A stretch of DNA of 64,000 nt. Source: Anas platyrhynchos (taxonomy: Eukaryota > Chordata > Aves > Anseriformes > Anatidae). A model generated the notes under the pieces. It did not search any database and was not told where the DNA came from. It saw only the letters and a program-made list of their open reading frames with translations. The stretch covers positions 1,805,501 through 1,869,500 of the forward strand of contig NC_092602.1 in assembly GCF_047663525.1 (NCBI RefSeq), read 5' to 3'. Shown in pieces: positions 42,630 to 55,279 of this stretch (within the stretch, counting starts at the first letter, position 1; the number at the start of each line of letters is the position of its first letter). Both the position numbers and the translations under genes were made by a program.

Positions 42630-42780
42630 AGGAGACGAAAATAAATGGGAAGACGAAGTGCCATTAGTTTAATGGCCTCTATGTTCCCGCCATCTGTCTT
42701 GAGTTGATTAAATAAAAAATATTGGCGGAACATATGGCAGGAATTATACATAAATATTTTAATTGGGGCTCCCGGAGTCG
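42630..42780. promoter_or_regulatory. AT-rich island with inverted repeat (candidate enhancer)
   Basis: TATGTTCCCGCCAT (42680-42693) and ATTGGCGGAACATA (42721-42734) are near-perfect inverted copies, with a one-base slip and a 27-base loop. The island also has an E-box CATCTG, GATTAAATAAAAAATA and TTTTAATTGG. Confidence 0.35.
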
Positions 42781-43039
42781 TTATTCAATCACCTCTTGGG
42801 TGAATTTTGGGCAGCCCCCCCTACAGCCCACTCTTTGGTGGGTGTTCTCCGGGGGTCCCCACAGACCAAGCCCTCCACAGCCCCAGTAAGTAAAGGATGA
42901 GTAAACTCGGAGCAGCAGCTGAGCAAGGAGATTATTTGGCATCAGGCTTCTGCATCAGCAGGCACCTCATGCTCTGCTGTCCCTGTCCTGGCCCCGTGTC
43001 CCCATGTCCCCATCCCCGCTGCCACCCGCGTCCCCCAGC

Positions 43040-43200
43040 CCCGTCCCCCCAGCCCCAGAGAGAAGCGGCTTCAGCCGCTCTCCTGAAGCCATCTGGAGCT
43101 CATCCTTCTCCATCACGAACTGCGGAGTCGCAGGTCAATTACCGCACATTTGCATATATTCCATTAACGCCTCCGCTAATTGTCTGGAGGAGATAATGCG
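43040..43200. promoter_or_regulatory. Candidate enhancer with POU octamer
   Basis: The octamer ATTTGCAT (43148-43155) continues into ATATTCCATTAACG. CGCTAATTGTC and an E-box-like CATCTG precede or follow it. The patch has lower GC than its surroundings and no open frame of note. Confidence 0.3.
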
Positions 43201-46200
43201 CTCCTCTCACTGCTCCCTGGCTGGCCGGGCTTTACCAACAGTGAGCACGGCCGACGGAGCCAGCAACGGGGGCGCATCCAACCTCGGCGGGGTCTTGGGA
43301 CATGGCTGGGGGCCAGCAGCCCCTAAAAAGCCCGTCCTTAAACCCAGCCCTGGCTGGGGACAGGCAGCAGCACCACCAGGGTTTATTTATCCCCCAACCC
43401 TCACCAATTTATTTTTCTGCTGCTCTGGGTGCCAGGGGACGGATCCAGCCTGGGGAGCAGCAGCAAAGGGGGGGCTGGATCCTCACCTACCTCCACCCTC
43501 GTGCTCCTGCCAGAGCTGAAACCTTCGGGAAGTCTTGGGAACGTGGATCCTGGCTTGGCAGCACCCCGTGCCCTGCTCCTGTCCCGCTGAAGGGATCTGG
43601 GGGGATCCCAAAGCTCCTTCCCCACGCGCAGCCGGTGCCCGGGGGGGGAGGCACGGGGCCCTGACGTTCTCTGCGGCTGCTCGTGACCGGGGTGGCCGGA
43701 GCGCCGCTAAATTATACATTTGGGCCTTATCTCCAAATTGCTCTGCAATTATTGAGCACCAAGGTTCAGTTGCCTTCAAGCACCACCTCACATCTGACCA
43801 CTGCCAAACGCGCTCGAGTGCTCACGTGGCTCCCCCAGCCGCGGAGAACAATCAGCCCATTAAAAACAGCAAATTAACGAACACAAGAGTTCCATTAGGA
43901 GGAGCAGGCGATTGAACTATCCAATTTCATCACGTCATTAGCATTTCTTATCAGTGGGACAGGGGAAGAATAGGGCTTTAAAATAGCGAGGGATGAGGCT
44001 GGCAGGCAGGGCCGGGCGACGTGCCCGGTGGCGCGGGCACCAACGCACCCACCCGGCACGGTCCCACACGGGGAGCAGGACCCAGGGCACGGGTCCCTGG
44101 AGCTGGTGTCCCCCAGAAGTCCCCAGCCAGGTTTGGGGACCTGGTGGCTTCTCAGCACGGGGACGTCGTGCCCCTCGGTGCCCCGGCAGGAGTGGGGCAA
44201 CGCGAGCTCCCCGGGGATCTGCCTCCACCCGCGGTGTAAGCTCATCCCATGCTGCAAAGCAGGAGCAGAAAATGAGCTGCGTTTGGCTGAAGTTAAATAA
44301 TGCTGCTGGGAAGGAAGCTGAGCGGAACGGGTAATTAGCAGCCGGGGTTCCTGCAGCCCTGCTGCGGCCACGCCGATGGGTCACAGCACCCGTGGGTGCT
44401 CCCTGCTGCGGCACCCAGCTCCCAAAACTGCCTCTGCCGGGGGGAGCTGGGCTCGCTGAGCAGGCAGCTGCCTTCAAACCCAAGGAAACTTGATGAATTC
44501 AGCTGCTCCCTGCCTTAATCCTGCTGAGAAATGTGCCTGCGCATGCCCCCGCCGGGAGGGGGGCGCAGGGAAGGTTTCCGTGTGCGCCGCTGTGCTGGGT
44601 GGCTCTGCCCCATGAGCACGATGCAGGGTTTGGGGTCAGCCCCAGTGGGCTCCGCAGCCCCTTCTGCGGGCTGAGACCCTGAGATATGCAAAGGGAAAAC
44701 AATCCGGGGTGTATCGGCCTGATTTGTAAATCCAGAGCAGGATCTGGCCGTCTGCTGATAGATTTTTTTATTTTTTTTTCAAGATTTCCAAACACGTCTG
44801 AAGGTTTGCAAATCTTCCTCCTGGCTGGGAATCGATGGAGGGTTAGAGCTGAAATTGGGCAGCTGACCGTCTCGCTCATGGGCAGGAACTGATTTTTAAC
44901 TTCTCCGGAGGATTTACTGACCGGGTGCTCAGCACTTGACCGTGGCGAGGGGGAAAATTGCGCCACGAGCCCGGCTGCGCACGGAGCTCCGAGCTTGGGA
45001 GGCAACCCACACTGCAGCTCCTCTCCTCCGCAGGGACGCGGTGCTCAGAACGGCTTGATTAACATTTGCAAAAGGCCTCGAGATCCCCGAAACAGCGCCG
45101 TGCTAATTGCACAGCCTCCTACCGGCTCCCTGCGCTGACACCCAGCCGTGCGCCCGCCTCGTTTCCAGCTGGGGCTGCAAATTCCCCTGAATGCCCCGAG
45201 CCCTGTGCAGGGGATGCCGGTCCCCAGGGGCTAACGGGGTTTTCGGTGGGGCAGGGACTCAGAACAGCCCCACATCGAGCTGCTCGGAGGATCCTCTGCT
45301 TCCCTGCTCGTTTGCTTTGCCGTGGCCCGAGCGGAGCAGCCAAGGTTGGGTTTTGCTTGGCTCCGTTCCCCCGCACGCAATGACACCGGAGCCCGTTGCA
45401 TCCTCCTGTGTGATGCATTCCCCTTGCGAGTGGGAAAGCGCCTGGTAAAGACAAATGTTTTAAGCTGTGAATCATTTAAAAAGCACACGCCACGATGCTG
45501 AAGGCAGAGTGGGAGAAGAGCCGTGCGTGCCAGAGCTCCGGGCAGGGCGAGGATGCGGGGATCGGGTAGGATGGGATGGGATGCCCCAAATGGGCACCTG
45601 GGTTTCCTTTCACAGCACCTGAGTGGGTTCAGAGAAGGAACATCCCAGTCCCAGCATCAGCACCACCCCTGTGCAAAGCCGCCCAACCTCAGTTTTGCCA
45701 TCATTGCCATGTTTTTCCCTCGCAAGGCCACAACAGGAGCTCTGCGCCTCCATCGCCTGCAGCCACCTCGCCGGTCTGCACATTTTTCTTGCGGTTTCCC
45801 TGGATGCAGACAGGGCCGGGCTGGTGCTGCCCGTGGCACCCAGCAGCGTTTCAGAGAGGTCTCCTCCATCTCAGCCACGTGAATCGCTGCTCCCAGCCTG
45901 ATCTCCCTCCCTCCCTCTTCTTTCATCCCCAAAACCACAAAAAAAAATAAAAATAAATAAAAAATGAAGCCATCCTCGCCCCTGGCACCCTTTCGACACT
46001 TAAGCCCTGTGAAAAAAAAAAAGGTGATTTAACTTCATTCAAATGACACTGCATCTGGAAATTGGCTTAACCTAATGAGTTTTAATACGCATTATGTGCT
46101 GGGTCTTTTATGCCCAGTCTGCAAAATCCAGTTACGGTTCTCAGTGAGCCTTGGCGAGCCAAGACACGCACCGGAGGGGACGAGCGCTCGGCAGCAGCCA

Positions 46201-48639
46201 CCTTCGCTGGTGCCTCTGCCCTCGTGAGACCGGGCAGCGAAGCATCCCCAGGGCCACCTCCACCCCTATCCACGCTGCTTGCCCTGGGGGACAGGATTTG
46301 GGGTATGGGGGCCGGCCTCGGTGCAGCGATGGCCCCGAGCCATCGCTGCCAGATCCCGCAGACCCCAGGCTCATCGCTCCCCAGGGAGCTGCAGTGCTGG
46401 CAGTTTTCTCACTTGTGCTTCATGATCAGGAAGGGATCCTGCAGCCAGATCTTCCTGCTGAGGTTTAGGGGCGATGCTGAGATGATGACACCAGGTGACA
46501 AAGCCAGCCCCCCCAGGGAAAACCTCACACGGTGACCCAGGTGCCCCCCGTTAGCAGCACCACCAGGACCACCCCTCGTGGGGCATAGATCAGCCTAAAT
46601 CCCACCATGGGTCCATGGGGTCACCATGAGGGGCTGCCAGGTGTGTGTGTGTCCCCCAGAGGTTGCTCAGCCCCAAAACACCCCCTGTGGGTGCTGCCGG
46701 AGGGCCTGGTGTCCCCCACCAGCATCCCACTCCCTGTGGAGGGGACACAAACCCCAATTTGCCCGCGGAGCCCCCACTCTGCTCCTGCAGGTCTCTGCTG
46801 TGGGGGCTCCTCGTTAATCTGGGATTATTCCCATCACCGGGGCAATTAGGAAAACCAGCTCGTCAAGCAGCAGACGATGCCTTCTGCAGCCTGCTGGAAT
46901 TAATACAGCGAGGAAGATCGGCTCCTGCAGCCCTCGTTTCAAAGCCTCCTCTCCCGAGGGGCTGAGTTATTTCTTTTGCTGCACACCCATCGCTCTCGCA
47001 TCCTGCTGCACGGGGGCTGGAGGCACAGTTTGGGAAGAAATCTGCATTTTCCCTGAGTGCTGCAGGCTCCAGGAGCCCGGCAGAGGGGATGGGGCTGGGA
47101 ACGGGTCAGGGGACGGTGACTTGTCCCCATGGGGTGGAGGCATTGCACGGCTGCTGGCTCCCCCCACTCTTGCAGACCTCACATATTTCGGCTCGTTTTA
47201 GGAACCCCCCTCAAGGCACAGCCACCATCTCTGCAGCCCGGGAGAACACCAAGGACAGAAACGGGAAGAAAAATCCCTCCTGCTGCTCTGCAACGCGCCG
47301 GCGGCGCAGCCCGGAACGGCGAAGCAGCAAGACAGGAGGAGGGAAACGTCTTTAAAAACCAAGCGAACGCCAAGGTGCCGTGCCAAAATGTTGCACTGCA
47401 TCTGGGGCTGCCTCCGTTCGGCTGCACCTGGCCAAATTACGCCACGGTTGCTGCTCCTGTGCGTAAATCCAGCAGCTCCCACTACACCGAGTCACTGCGT
47501 GGCTTCAGGTCCTAACCCCTAGGTCCCCCCCAAAATGCCCAGGACCATGGTGGGGAGGGCCAGCTGCTCCCCCCCCCGCTGCTCCCCATCCTGCCTGGGC
47601 CAGGGGGCTCTGCTAAGGATGAGGTTTTTGTCTCTGGGACAAGAAAAATGCTTTTTGGTGCTGGACACAAAAGGGCCAGCCCCATGTGCATCAGCAGGGG
47701 GAACCCAGCACACCCTGCCCCAGGAGGTCGCAGCACGGCAGGGTGCAAATGGGGGGGGGGGGTCCAGGGGGATACCCCAGGGCCAGACCCCATTACCAGA
47801 GCGTGCTGTGCTTCCCCAGCTCCAGATTGCTGAGCAACTTTATTTAATTCTGCTTTTTTTGGGGGGGGAGGCAGGGACGGGGGAGCCTGGATCCCTCCGC
47901 TCAAGGTAACCTTCAGGCGCTTTCCGATCGCCTCCTGCTTTTCCATGCACACACCTCATTTATTTATTTTTTATTTTATTTTTTTTTTCTAACTTTATAT
48001 TAAAATATTCCAATAAGTTGCCAGTGCGGATGCCGGAGGAAGAAAAGGAACGGGGGAGGCTGGCTGGAAAGGATCACCAGCTGCCCATTTCCCCTGCCGA
48101 GGACACTTCTGCACAAAGTCTGGGGAGGGGGAGAGCATCTCCCCACCAGCCCCCTGCACCTCTGGGGGCCAGGAGACCCTCGCCCCAGGAGCAGGACACA
48201 GAGCGACCCCCCCCCGGACCGGGGGAGATCCATCCCCAGCTCCTGCGGAGCCCCTGGAGCCCCCGGGGACCCCCCCGAAGCCCCCCACAACTTCCCGCAC
48301 CCGCGGAGCGCATCTCCCCGGGGACCCCAGGAGGTCGCTGCATGGGGAGGGGGGGGGGTTCCCACCAGCAATGGGGAGGGGGGGACGAGCACAGCGCCCC
48401 CCCCTTCCCCGATCTCATTTGTTGCGCTTTCTGCTTTTTTTGACGATTTTTTTAATTATTATTTTTAAAACGGGGGGGGGGGGTAACCCCTTCCTCTCAG
48501 CCCCGCAGCGCAAAATCCAGTCCCCAAACCCCGGACCCGAAATCTTGGACCCCAAATCCCCGACCCCAAACCCCGCACCCCAAACCCCGCACCCCCAAAA
48601 CGTCCCCCCCAGCTTCGATTTGCGCCTCCCCCCCAAAAA

Positions 48640-49130
48640 AAAACCTCAGCCTGCCCCTACCTGCTGGCGGCGGCCTCCCCGCCCGCTGCCGCCCCCGCTC
48701 CATGCGCTCTCCTCCAGCGGGGCCGGGGGCGGGGGGGAGCCGGGCACCCCCCCCAGGGGCCAAACCATGCCCGGCGGCAGGGATGGAGGATGCGGGAGGG
48801 ATGCGGGAGGGATGCGGAGGGGATGCGGGGGGGGATGCGGGATGCAGGATGCGGCCCGGCGGCAGCCGCCGCGCTCTGCCCGCAGCCGCTCCCCGCCGCC
48901 GGGATTTAACGGCGCTGCCCGGTTCCCTTCCCTTAACTCCTTCCCCACCGAGCCCGGGCCCCCCCTGAGGCTCCCGGAGGAACCGGGGGGGTGGCGGTGC
49001 GGGGGGGGTCCCCGTGGCTACGGGAGGCCCCCGACCGGGTGCGCCCCCCCCTCGCCTCCGGGTGCAGCGCGGAGCATCCCCGGTCCCGGTCGCCCCCTCC
49101 CCATCCCCGGTGCGCTCCTGGCCCCTGCTG
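48640..49130 (-). promoter_or_regulatory. CpG island, probable WSCD2 promoter
   Basis: The densest CpG stretch upstream of WSCD2, with many CCGC/GCGG runs and G4-forming tracts (48975-49010). Its position and the donor at 48660 suggest the WSCD2 promoter. Confidence 0.4.
48661..48920 (-). other. WSCD2: Candidate WSCD2 non-coding first exon
   Basis: A CpG-rich block ends at a good donor on the minus strand (GCCAGCAG|GTAGGG, intron from 48660). A TTAAAT element near 48905 could act as a weak TATA box with a start near 48880. It contains tandem GGATGC-type units (about 48780-48850). Placement is by composition and splice signal only. Confidence 0.35.
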
Positions 49131-49462
49131 GGGTCAGCCACGGCTTGGGGAGAGGGGGGGGGGGGGAGAGATTTACAAAATTAAAAAATTAAAAAAATAA
49201 AATAAAAGGATAAAATGGGAAAGTTCCCTTGAGCTGGAAGAATTCCGGGCATCAGGATGGAGAGGGGATTTTTGCCCCCGCTTCTTTCTCCCGGCAACTT
49301 CCAGCCGTGCCGGTGCAGGGGAGTTTTTGGGGTGCGGGGGAGTTTTTGGGGTGCAGGGAACTGGAAACCCCTAGGGCTGCCCCCAGTCCCTGATGCTCCA
49401 AACCCCCCCCCGGCCACCCCTTGGTGCCAGGACGCGAGGAAGGAAGGATCCGGAGCACGTAC

Positions 49463-49700
49463 CTGTGCCTCAGCACCGCTCGGGCAGGGACCCTTGGCGA
49501 CACGACCCCTTCTTCTGCCAAGTGCCTTTGTCTCACGCAGGGATTTGGGGGCCGAGGGGGGGATTTATCCCGCTGGCTGACCCCACGCGAGGGGCGAGGG
49601 GCGCACAGGGCACCCCACGAGGTCTCCGAGCCGGCGGTGAGGAGGCCTCGAGCTCCAGGCGAGCGGCAGCGGGGAGAGGGCCGGATCGTGGCGACGTCCC
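49463..49700 (-). other. Alternative candidate first exon
   Basis: GGCACAG|GTACGT (intron from 49462) is a strong donor at the edge of a second CpG-rich block. It could be an alternative WSCD2 first exon. Its start is not determined. Confidence 0.2.
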
Positions 49701-50484
49701 CGCAGAGGGAAACTGCAGCCTCAGCTCCGTCCTTGCTGGCTGCGGGAGCATCCATGTGCGAGGGAGCATCCGAAGCTGCCCCAGGCAGGCGCAGGCAGGG
49801 ACGGCGGCGGCGTTTCCATAGGAAACCAGCCTGGAGAGCTGCTGCCTCGGCTCCACGCAGCGGGCTGCGGAGCTGCGCGCACTATTTTTATCTCCCCGGC
49901 GCCGGGCTGCGCGCTCTGCTCGTGCAAACACCCCGCCAGCACTGCCTCCTTCCACACAGCCAAGGCTGGAGGCTCAGCAAGGAGCTGTCCCCAATTTTTC
50001 GGGGGGCCAGCACCCGGGGCTCCATCCCACAGCTCCTGTCTTCAGTTCCAGGTCTCCTGCCGGGATGCGCCCTGCATGGGCATCACCCCAAAAAAAGTTG
50101 CTGCCTGCCCAGACCTCGCTGCGCCTCCAACCCGAGGCCGACGTGGTCCCGTGGGGGTGCAGGGCGAGGGGCTGCGGTGCGGGAAGTGGCTGAGAAGTGC
50201 AAACTTTGGGGTTCTGCAGCATGCGCAGGGCGGCCGAATGAGGATTTGGTCAGCGCCGGCAGGCGAGGCGAGCGCAGCCGTGGCGGTGGGCGTGAGGGAG
50301 AGCTCAGAGGCAGCGGTTTAAAATAGCACGCACAAAAAATAGCTCTCAAAGACTTTCGTTTTTCTTTTTCTTCTTTTTTTTTTTTTCTTTTTTTTTTTTT
50401 TTCTGGGCCTGCACCGAGAGCCACTGGGGTTGCTGGGCTGGGGAGGCCAGGCTCAAATGCGGCGTTTCCCTCGAGGATGTAAAC

Positions 50485-50646
50485 GAAATGACTCCAGATA
50501 TAAATGAAGTGACTCCGGATTTAAATGAAGTGACTCCAGATTTAAATGAAGTGACTCCGGATATAAATGAAGTGACTCCAGATTTAAATGAAGTGACTCT
50601 GGATATAAATGAAGTGACTCCAGATATAAACCAAGTGACTCCAGAT
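50485..50646. repeat. 21-bp minisatellite
   Basis: About eight units of GACTCCAGATTTAAATGAAGT, with TTTAAA/TATAAA variants, repeat every 21 bases. Each unit carries TGACTCC, one base from the AP-1 site TGACTCA. The period is a multiple of three, so both strands have repeat open frames that should not be read as genes. Confidence 0.92.
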
Positions 50647-53562
50647 CACGCTCTGGGTCTCCGAGCTCCTCCTGGTGAGGCTTGGCCCCATTCCGCAGGT
50701 GTTTAAGGACATTTCCCACCCCCAGGCAATTGCCAGGGGACGTCTGACCTTGCCCTGAAGTGTCCCCAAGTGCCAAGGTCACCAAATACCCCTTGACGTA
50801 GGGTTTGCAGCCAAAAAGGACGGCTGAGGTCTCTACAAACATCCTTATCAAGGGGAGCAGAGCCCGCAGCTTCCATTGCGTGAGCGCAGGGACTGGGGGC
50901 ACCCTGGTGAGGCCACCCGGTGTCCCCATTTATTTGGGGACACTGCAGAGGGGTGTCCCCTCCCCACCACGGCCACGGACTGTGGTGTTGACCGGTGGCC
51001 CTGCTCAGGAGCTCTCGGGGAGGCTCCTCAGTGGGGAAAGAAAAGAGGATGTGGTGCATTACAGGAGCGAAAAAGGGCTGCGTAAAATCTCATTTTGAGG
51101 ATTATGAAGTGCCAGCACAAAAAGAAATTAAAAAAAAAAAAAGAAAAAGAAAAAAAAAAAGCTGTAAACAGGATGTCTGAAGAGATCTTAAGCGTAAAGG
51201 TCAGAATCTACAATTTAAATGGCTCGCTCGCTGCCTTCTTGCTCTGTGCCTCTAATGAGCCGGGATGGAGAAAAACAAGTTTGGTTTTGAAGCCGCCACC
51301 ACCACACTCAGGCCTTTTGTGTTTCGAAATGTCAGCGTTTTGAGCAGCCAGTGCTCAAAATGCCCAAGGCCAAGGCTGTTGCAGGGGGGTGCTGCTGGGG
51401 TTGGAGCGGGGCAGGGAGGGCTCTGCCTTCCTCCTGAGGAGGAGTCCGGAAAATGTCCCCAAAATCACCGCTGTCCCCAAGGTGTCCCTGCCAGACGCCG
51501 GGGGGGGAGCGGGGCTGCATTATCGGGGAGCAGCTGATGAAAAGTCAACACCCAGCAGACCTCGAGCTCCCGGTGCCTGTCCCCGCTCCGGCCAACCTGA
51601 GCGAGGGGGGCCAGAAAAAAAAAATAAAACAAAAAAAAAAACAGAGCCTGGAGAAACCAGGCGCCGCCAACTAATGAGCTGCTGCTGGCAGTGCAGATGC
51701 CTGGCCTCCTCTTCTTTTCCATTTCCATTTTGCATCATTACGACTTTGGCAGGAGCAAGATGCAGGAGCTGAATTTTGGCTGGGCGTGCCAAAATTTGGG
51801 GGAAATTTGGTGGGCACAAGCCAAGCACCCCAAGCACCGCATCCTGCGGCTGAGGCTCCCCAGGGACTGTCCCCAGCACCAGCATCTCCCGGCCCCCCTG
51901 GGAAGCAGCCCCCTGGGACCCACGAGCATCTCTCCCGGAGACTGCATCTCCCAGGAGCTGTCCCCAGGGGCTCGCACCTCTCCTGCCCTGTTTTTTTCTT
52001 AATTAACTCATCAGGATGCCAGCCGTGGGGATGCGAGCCTCCCGGGAGCGATGGGATCTCCTGTCCTTCGCAGTGCAGCAGCGTGGGTTGCCTGCGAGCA
52101 CAAGCGCCCCATGGCCACGAATTCGGGGAAAATTTGGGGAAGAAGAAGGAAAAAAAAGGAAGAGGGATGTTGTAAGGGTGTGGCAGACTTACACGGAGGC
52201 ACACGGCATGGTCAGGGTGGATGTGGCCTCCCTTATGTTGGCGTTGTTTTTGTGATTATTTGGAGAGGGGGGGATAAAAAAAATAATTAAGAAAGAGGCA
52301 ACGAAGTGGATTAAAGCTGGAAGCAAGACGATTAAGAGATTGAAGGGAAAAGGAGCGCAGAGAAGGCAGAGCGAGGGGCTGGCTCCCCTTTCAGCCATCC
52401 TGCCTTAGGGAAAAGGGAAGAAGAAAAGATTTTGATAAGCTCCTTCAAAAATTCATGAGGTTTCCGTTCCTCGGTTTATTTATTTGCTCCCCAGGATAAA
52501 CTCCTGAAAGGCAACATCTCATTTGTCGGTGGGTCCTGGGGGAGCAGGGCATAAATCAGCCTGCCCTACAAACGCATCACAAGGAGCTGCTGCTCCGGGG
52601 GACAGCTGGGGAGGAGGGGACCGGGGACAGCTCGGGGCACCGGGGGATGGATGGGGGCGAGGGGACGGATGGGGTCGTGCCAGAGGGTGGGCAGCAGCTC
52701 CCCATCTGCAACCGTTTCATATCTGCCTGGAGCCAGCTGTGCCCTGAGATCTGGGGTATTTCAGTGACTTTGGGCTCAGAGTTTAAAGGTTTGGGGCTGG
52801 AGCAGGCGAAAATCCTCCTGGGGTGTCCTGAGGCCCCGTGAGCATCGCGGGGACCTCGAGGACCTTCTTGCCGCAAGCCACCGCAGGAGGTCCACCCAAT
52901 AAACTTGATTAAAACATGATGAATTCCATATTTCTTCCACTAATTGCTGGGTCTGGATTTGTATTTTATGTTTTTTGCACCTCAAATTACCCCCGAGTGG
53001 TGAGTGAGGGCTCCCACCGAGCCGTGGTGGGGGCCGGACGCCGCGCCTGCCGCCGTCACCCAAACCCAGCCTCTCAGCCCAGCGAGCGATTTCTCCGTGG
53101 CGAGGCAATAAATCACCTCCCGGGCACGGGCTACGTGCGATCAAACCCCCTTGGGACAGTGATGGATGGGGGAAGGTCCCTGCGGGGGGACGGCCGAGGT
53201 GCTGCCCCCTGCCCCACGGCAGCACCCAGCCCAGCTCGGGCACGGGGCGGCTCCGCGGGCAGTAACTCATGGATAGGGCGGGTGTGCAGGGGGACTGGGG
53301 GGCTGCCCATGCTGCTGGTGACCCTTTTTTTCTTCCCAGAGCAGCTGGAGGCTGGGGGTGCTCCTGGGCATCACCGTGGGCACAACTTGGTCCTGCCCCG
53401 CTGCGCATCCCGCAGAGCATCCCCGACCCGCACGGGGTCCCACCAAAGCTCCTCGCCCCTCCGTGCGTTGGGTCGGGGCTTCAATGGGGGGGCAAAACTT
53501 CCCCTCCTGGCTCCTTGCAAAAGGACCAAGCCTGGCCCGTGCTGGCCGGGGCCGTTCCCCTC

Positions 53563-53605
53563 ACCTCATCATCATCATTATTATTTTTATTATTATTATT
53601 ATTAA
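53563..53605 (+). repeat. (CAT)n/(ATT)n microsatellite
   Basis: CATCATCATCATTATTATT continues as ATT units. A short trinucleotide array. Confidence 0.8.
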
Positions 53606-54479
53606 GCACTTGGCTGGGAGCTGTGGCCCTGCAGCAGGGCTGCCCTCCTCCGAATGACGCCAGGGAGACTTCTGCAGCTCATTCCTGGTAACGTTAATGC
53701 GTTGAAGGGAGCATAAAGTCCATAAAGTCTGGGTCTGCTCGTTCCTGGATGGAAGGAACGGCTTTTTCAGCCATTCCCCGGTGTGGGAATGTGGTCTCAT
53801 TCCTGGTTCTGGTCCTGGTCCTGATCCTGAAGCCAAAACCCCACCTTTTGGGGCTGGGCCCTACAGATGAGCCACGAGCACCCTGTCCTCTGCACCGGTT
53901 TCTCCCCTCCAGTAAGAGGGAATTAATCAGCATTAATACCCAAAAAAAAAAAAAGGAGGGGAGAGGAAGGGAGGGGGTGTTTCGTATCCCTGGCTTCCCG
54001 TGGGTGGAAAGAGGACTCGTGGGGAAGGAAGGCGAGAGCTGGATGGAAAGGTGCTCGCGGGGAGCCCCCGTCCTGGTGGTCCCCGGGGATTTCCCAGCTC
54101 CTGGGATGAGCTGGTCCCGGGTAAAGCTGCTTCCAGCCCCCAGCTGCCCGGCCCCGGAGATTATTGCAGCTCTCCAGCAGACACGTGCGTGCTGTGCCCT
54201 ACTTTTTGTGAGCACAAAGGAGCCACCATCGGGGGGAGTGCACACCCGGCAGCTCGGCGCTCCCGGTGGTACGGGCTGGGGAGCAGGGCCAGGGGCACCA
54301 GGAGGAATGGGACAGAGGGTCCTTGTTGGCACCACTCAGCCCCAGTAGGAAAGCTTCTCCAGCCCCGTTTGTGGCTGTCTGATGCAGTCATTTCGTCCCT
54401 TTTGGGGTCAGCAGCTGATCGCCTGCCAGCCCTCAGGAGGAGCACCTGGCAGTCCCTGTCCCCGTCCCTGTCCTCGGCC

Positions 54480-54837
54480 CTGTTCCTGTACCTGTCCGCA
54501 TCCCCATCCCCATCCCCATTCTCAATCCTTCTGCTGTCCTCGTTCCATCCCCATCCCATTCCCATCTCGTCCCTATCCCTATTTGCCACCCCATCCCTAT
54601 CCCATTCCCATCCCCATTCCCATCCCCATTCCCATCCCTACCCCATTCCCATCCCCATTCCCATCCCTATCCCATTCCTATACCCACCCCATCCCATCCC
54701 CATCCCTATCCTTATCCCATTCCCATCCCTATCCTTATCCCATTCCCATCCCCATCCCTATCCCATTCCCATCCCCACCCCTATCCCATCCCCATCCCAT
54801 TCCTATCCCCATCCCCGTCCCCATCCCCATCCCACAC
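54480..54837 (+). repeat. (CCCATC/CCCATT)n array
   Basis: Imperfect hexamers CCCATC, CCCATT and CCTATC run for about 350 bases. Pro-Ile and Asp-Gly repeat frames on the two strands are products of the array. Confidence 0.9.
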
Positions 54838-55279
54838 AGCGATGGGAGCCCCCCCAGCAGAAGTCACCTTGCTCATTCCTGGCAAAAGCAAAACATTAAT
54901 CTCACCACCATTACTAATTACTAAAAACCCTAAAGCTCTGGGAGCAGAGGCAGGTCCCAGCCCTCCCCGGGGAGGGCACGGCGCTCTCCTTTTGGCACAT
55001 CTCACCGCGCTCACCCCCTCCCTGGCTGGAAACATCTCCGGGTCTCCCCGCAAGCTCACCGCAGTGGCCAAAGGCGGGTGCCCAAATTGCAAGAATCAAT
55101 TAAAGCCATTTAATCACCGCTGGGAGCCAAAAGGGAGCTGGAGGAGCAGCGGGGCGCTCCCTCGTGCCCCCCGCTCAGCCCGGAGGTGGATTTCCTGCCC
55201 TGGCTCCATTATCACCCATCAATATCTCCGTGATTACCTAATGGGCTAAAACCACAGCTCCGCTGTGTCCCCGATCTGC

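Larger units (their letters stand above)
42170..48660 (-). other. WSCD2: Probable WSCD2 5' intron
   Basis: This lies between the inferred non-coding first exon and the acceptor at 42170. No coding sequence is seen. It holds two AT-rich candidate regulatory islands (42630-42780 and 43040-43200), a short AT-rich patch near 43690-43960, and scattered simple repeats. The right boundary depends on the first-exon prediction. Confidence 0.45.

Noticed and set aside
50453-50929. Repeat frames on both strands
   Set aside because: Products of the 21-bp minisatellite, whose period is divisible by three.
54000-54924. Pro-Ile/Pro-Ser repeat frames
   Set aside because: Products of the CCCATC array.
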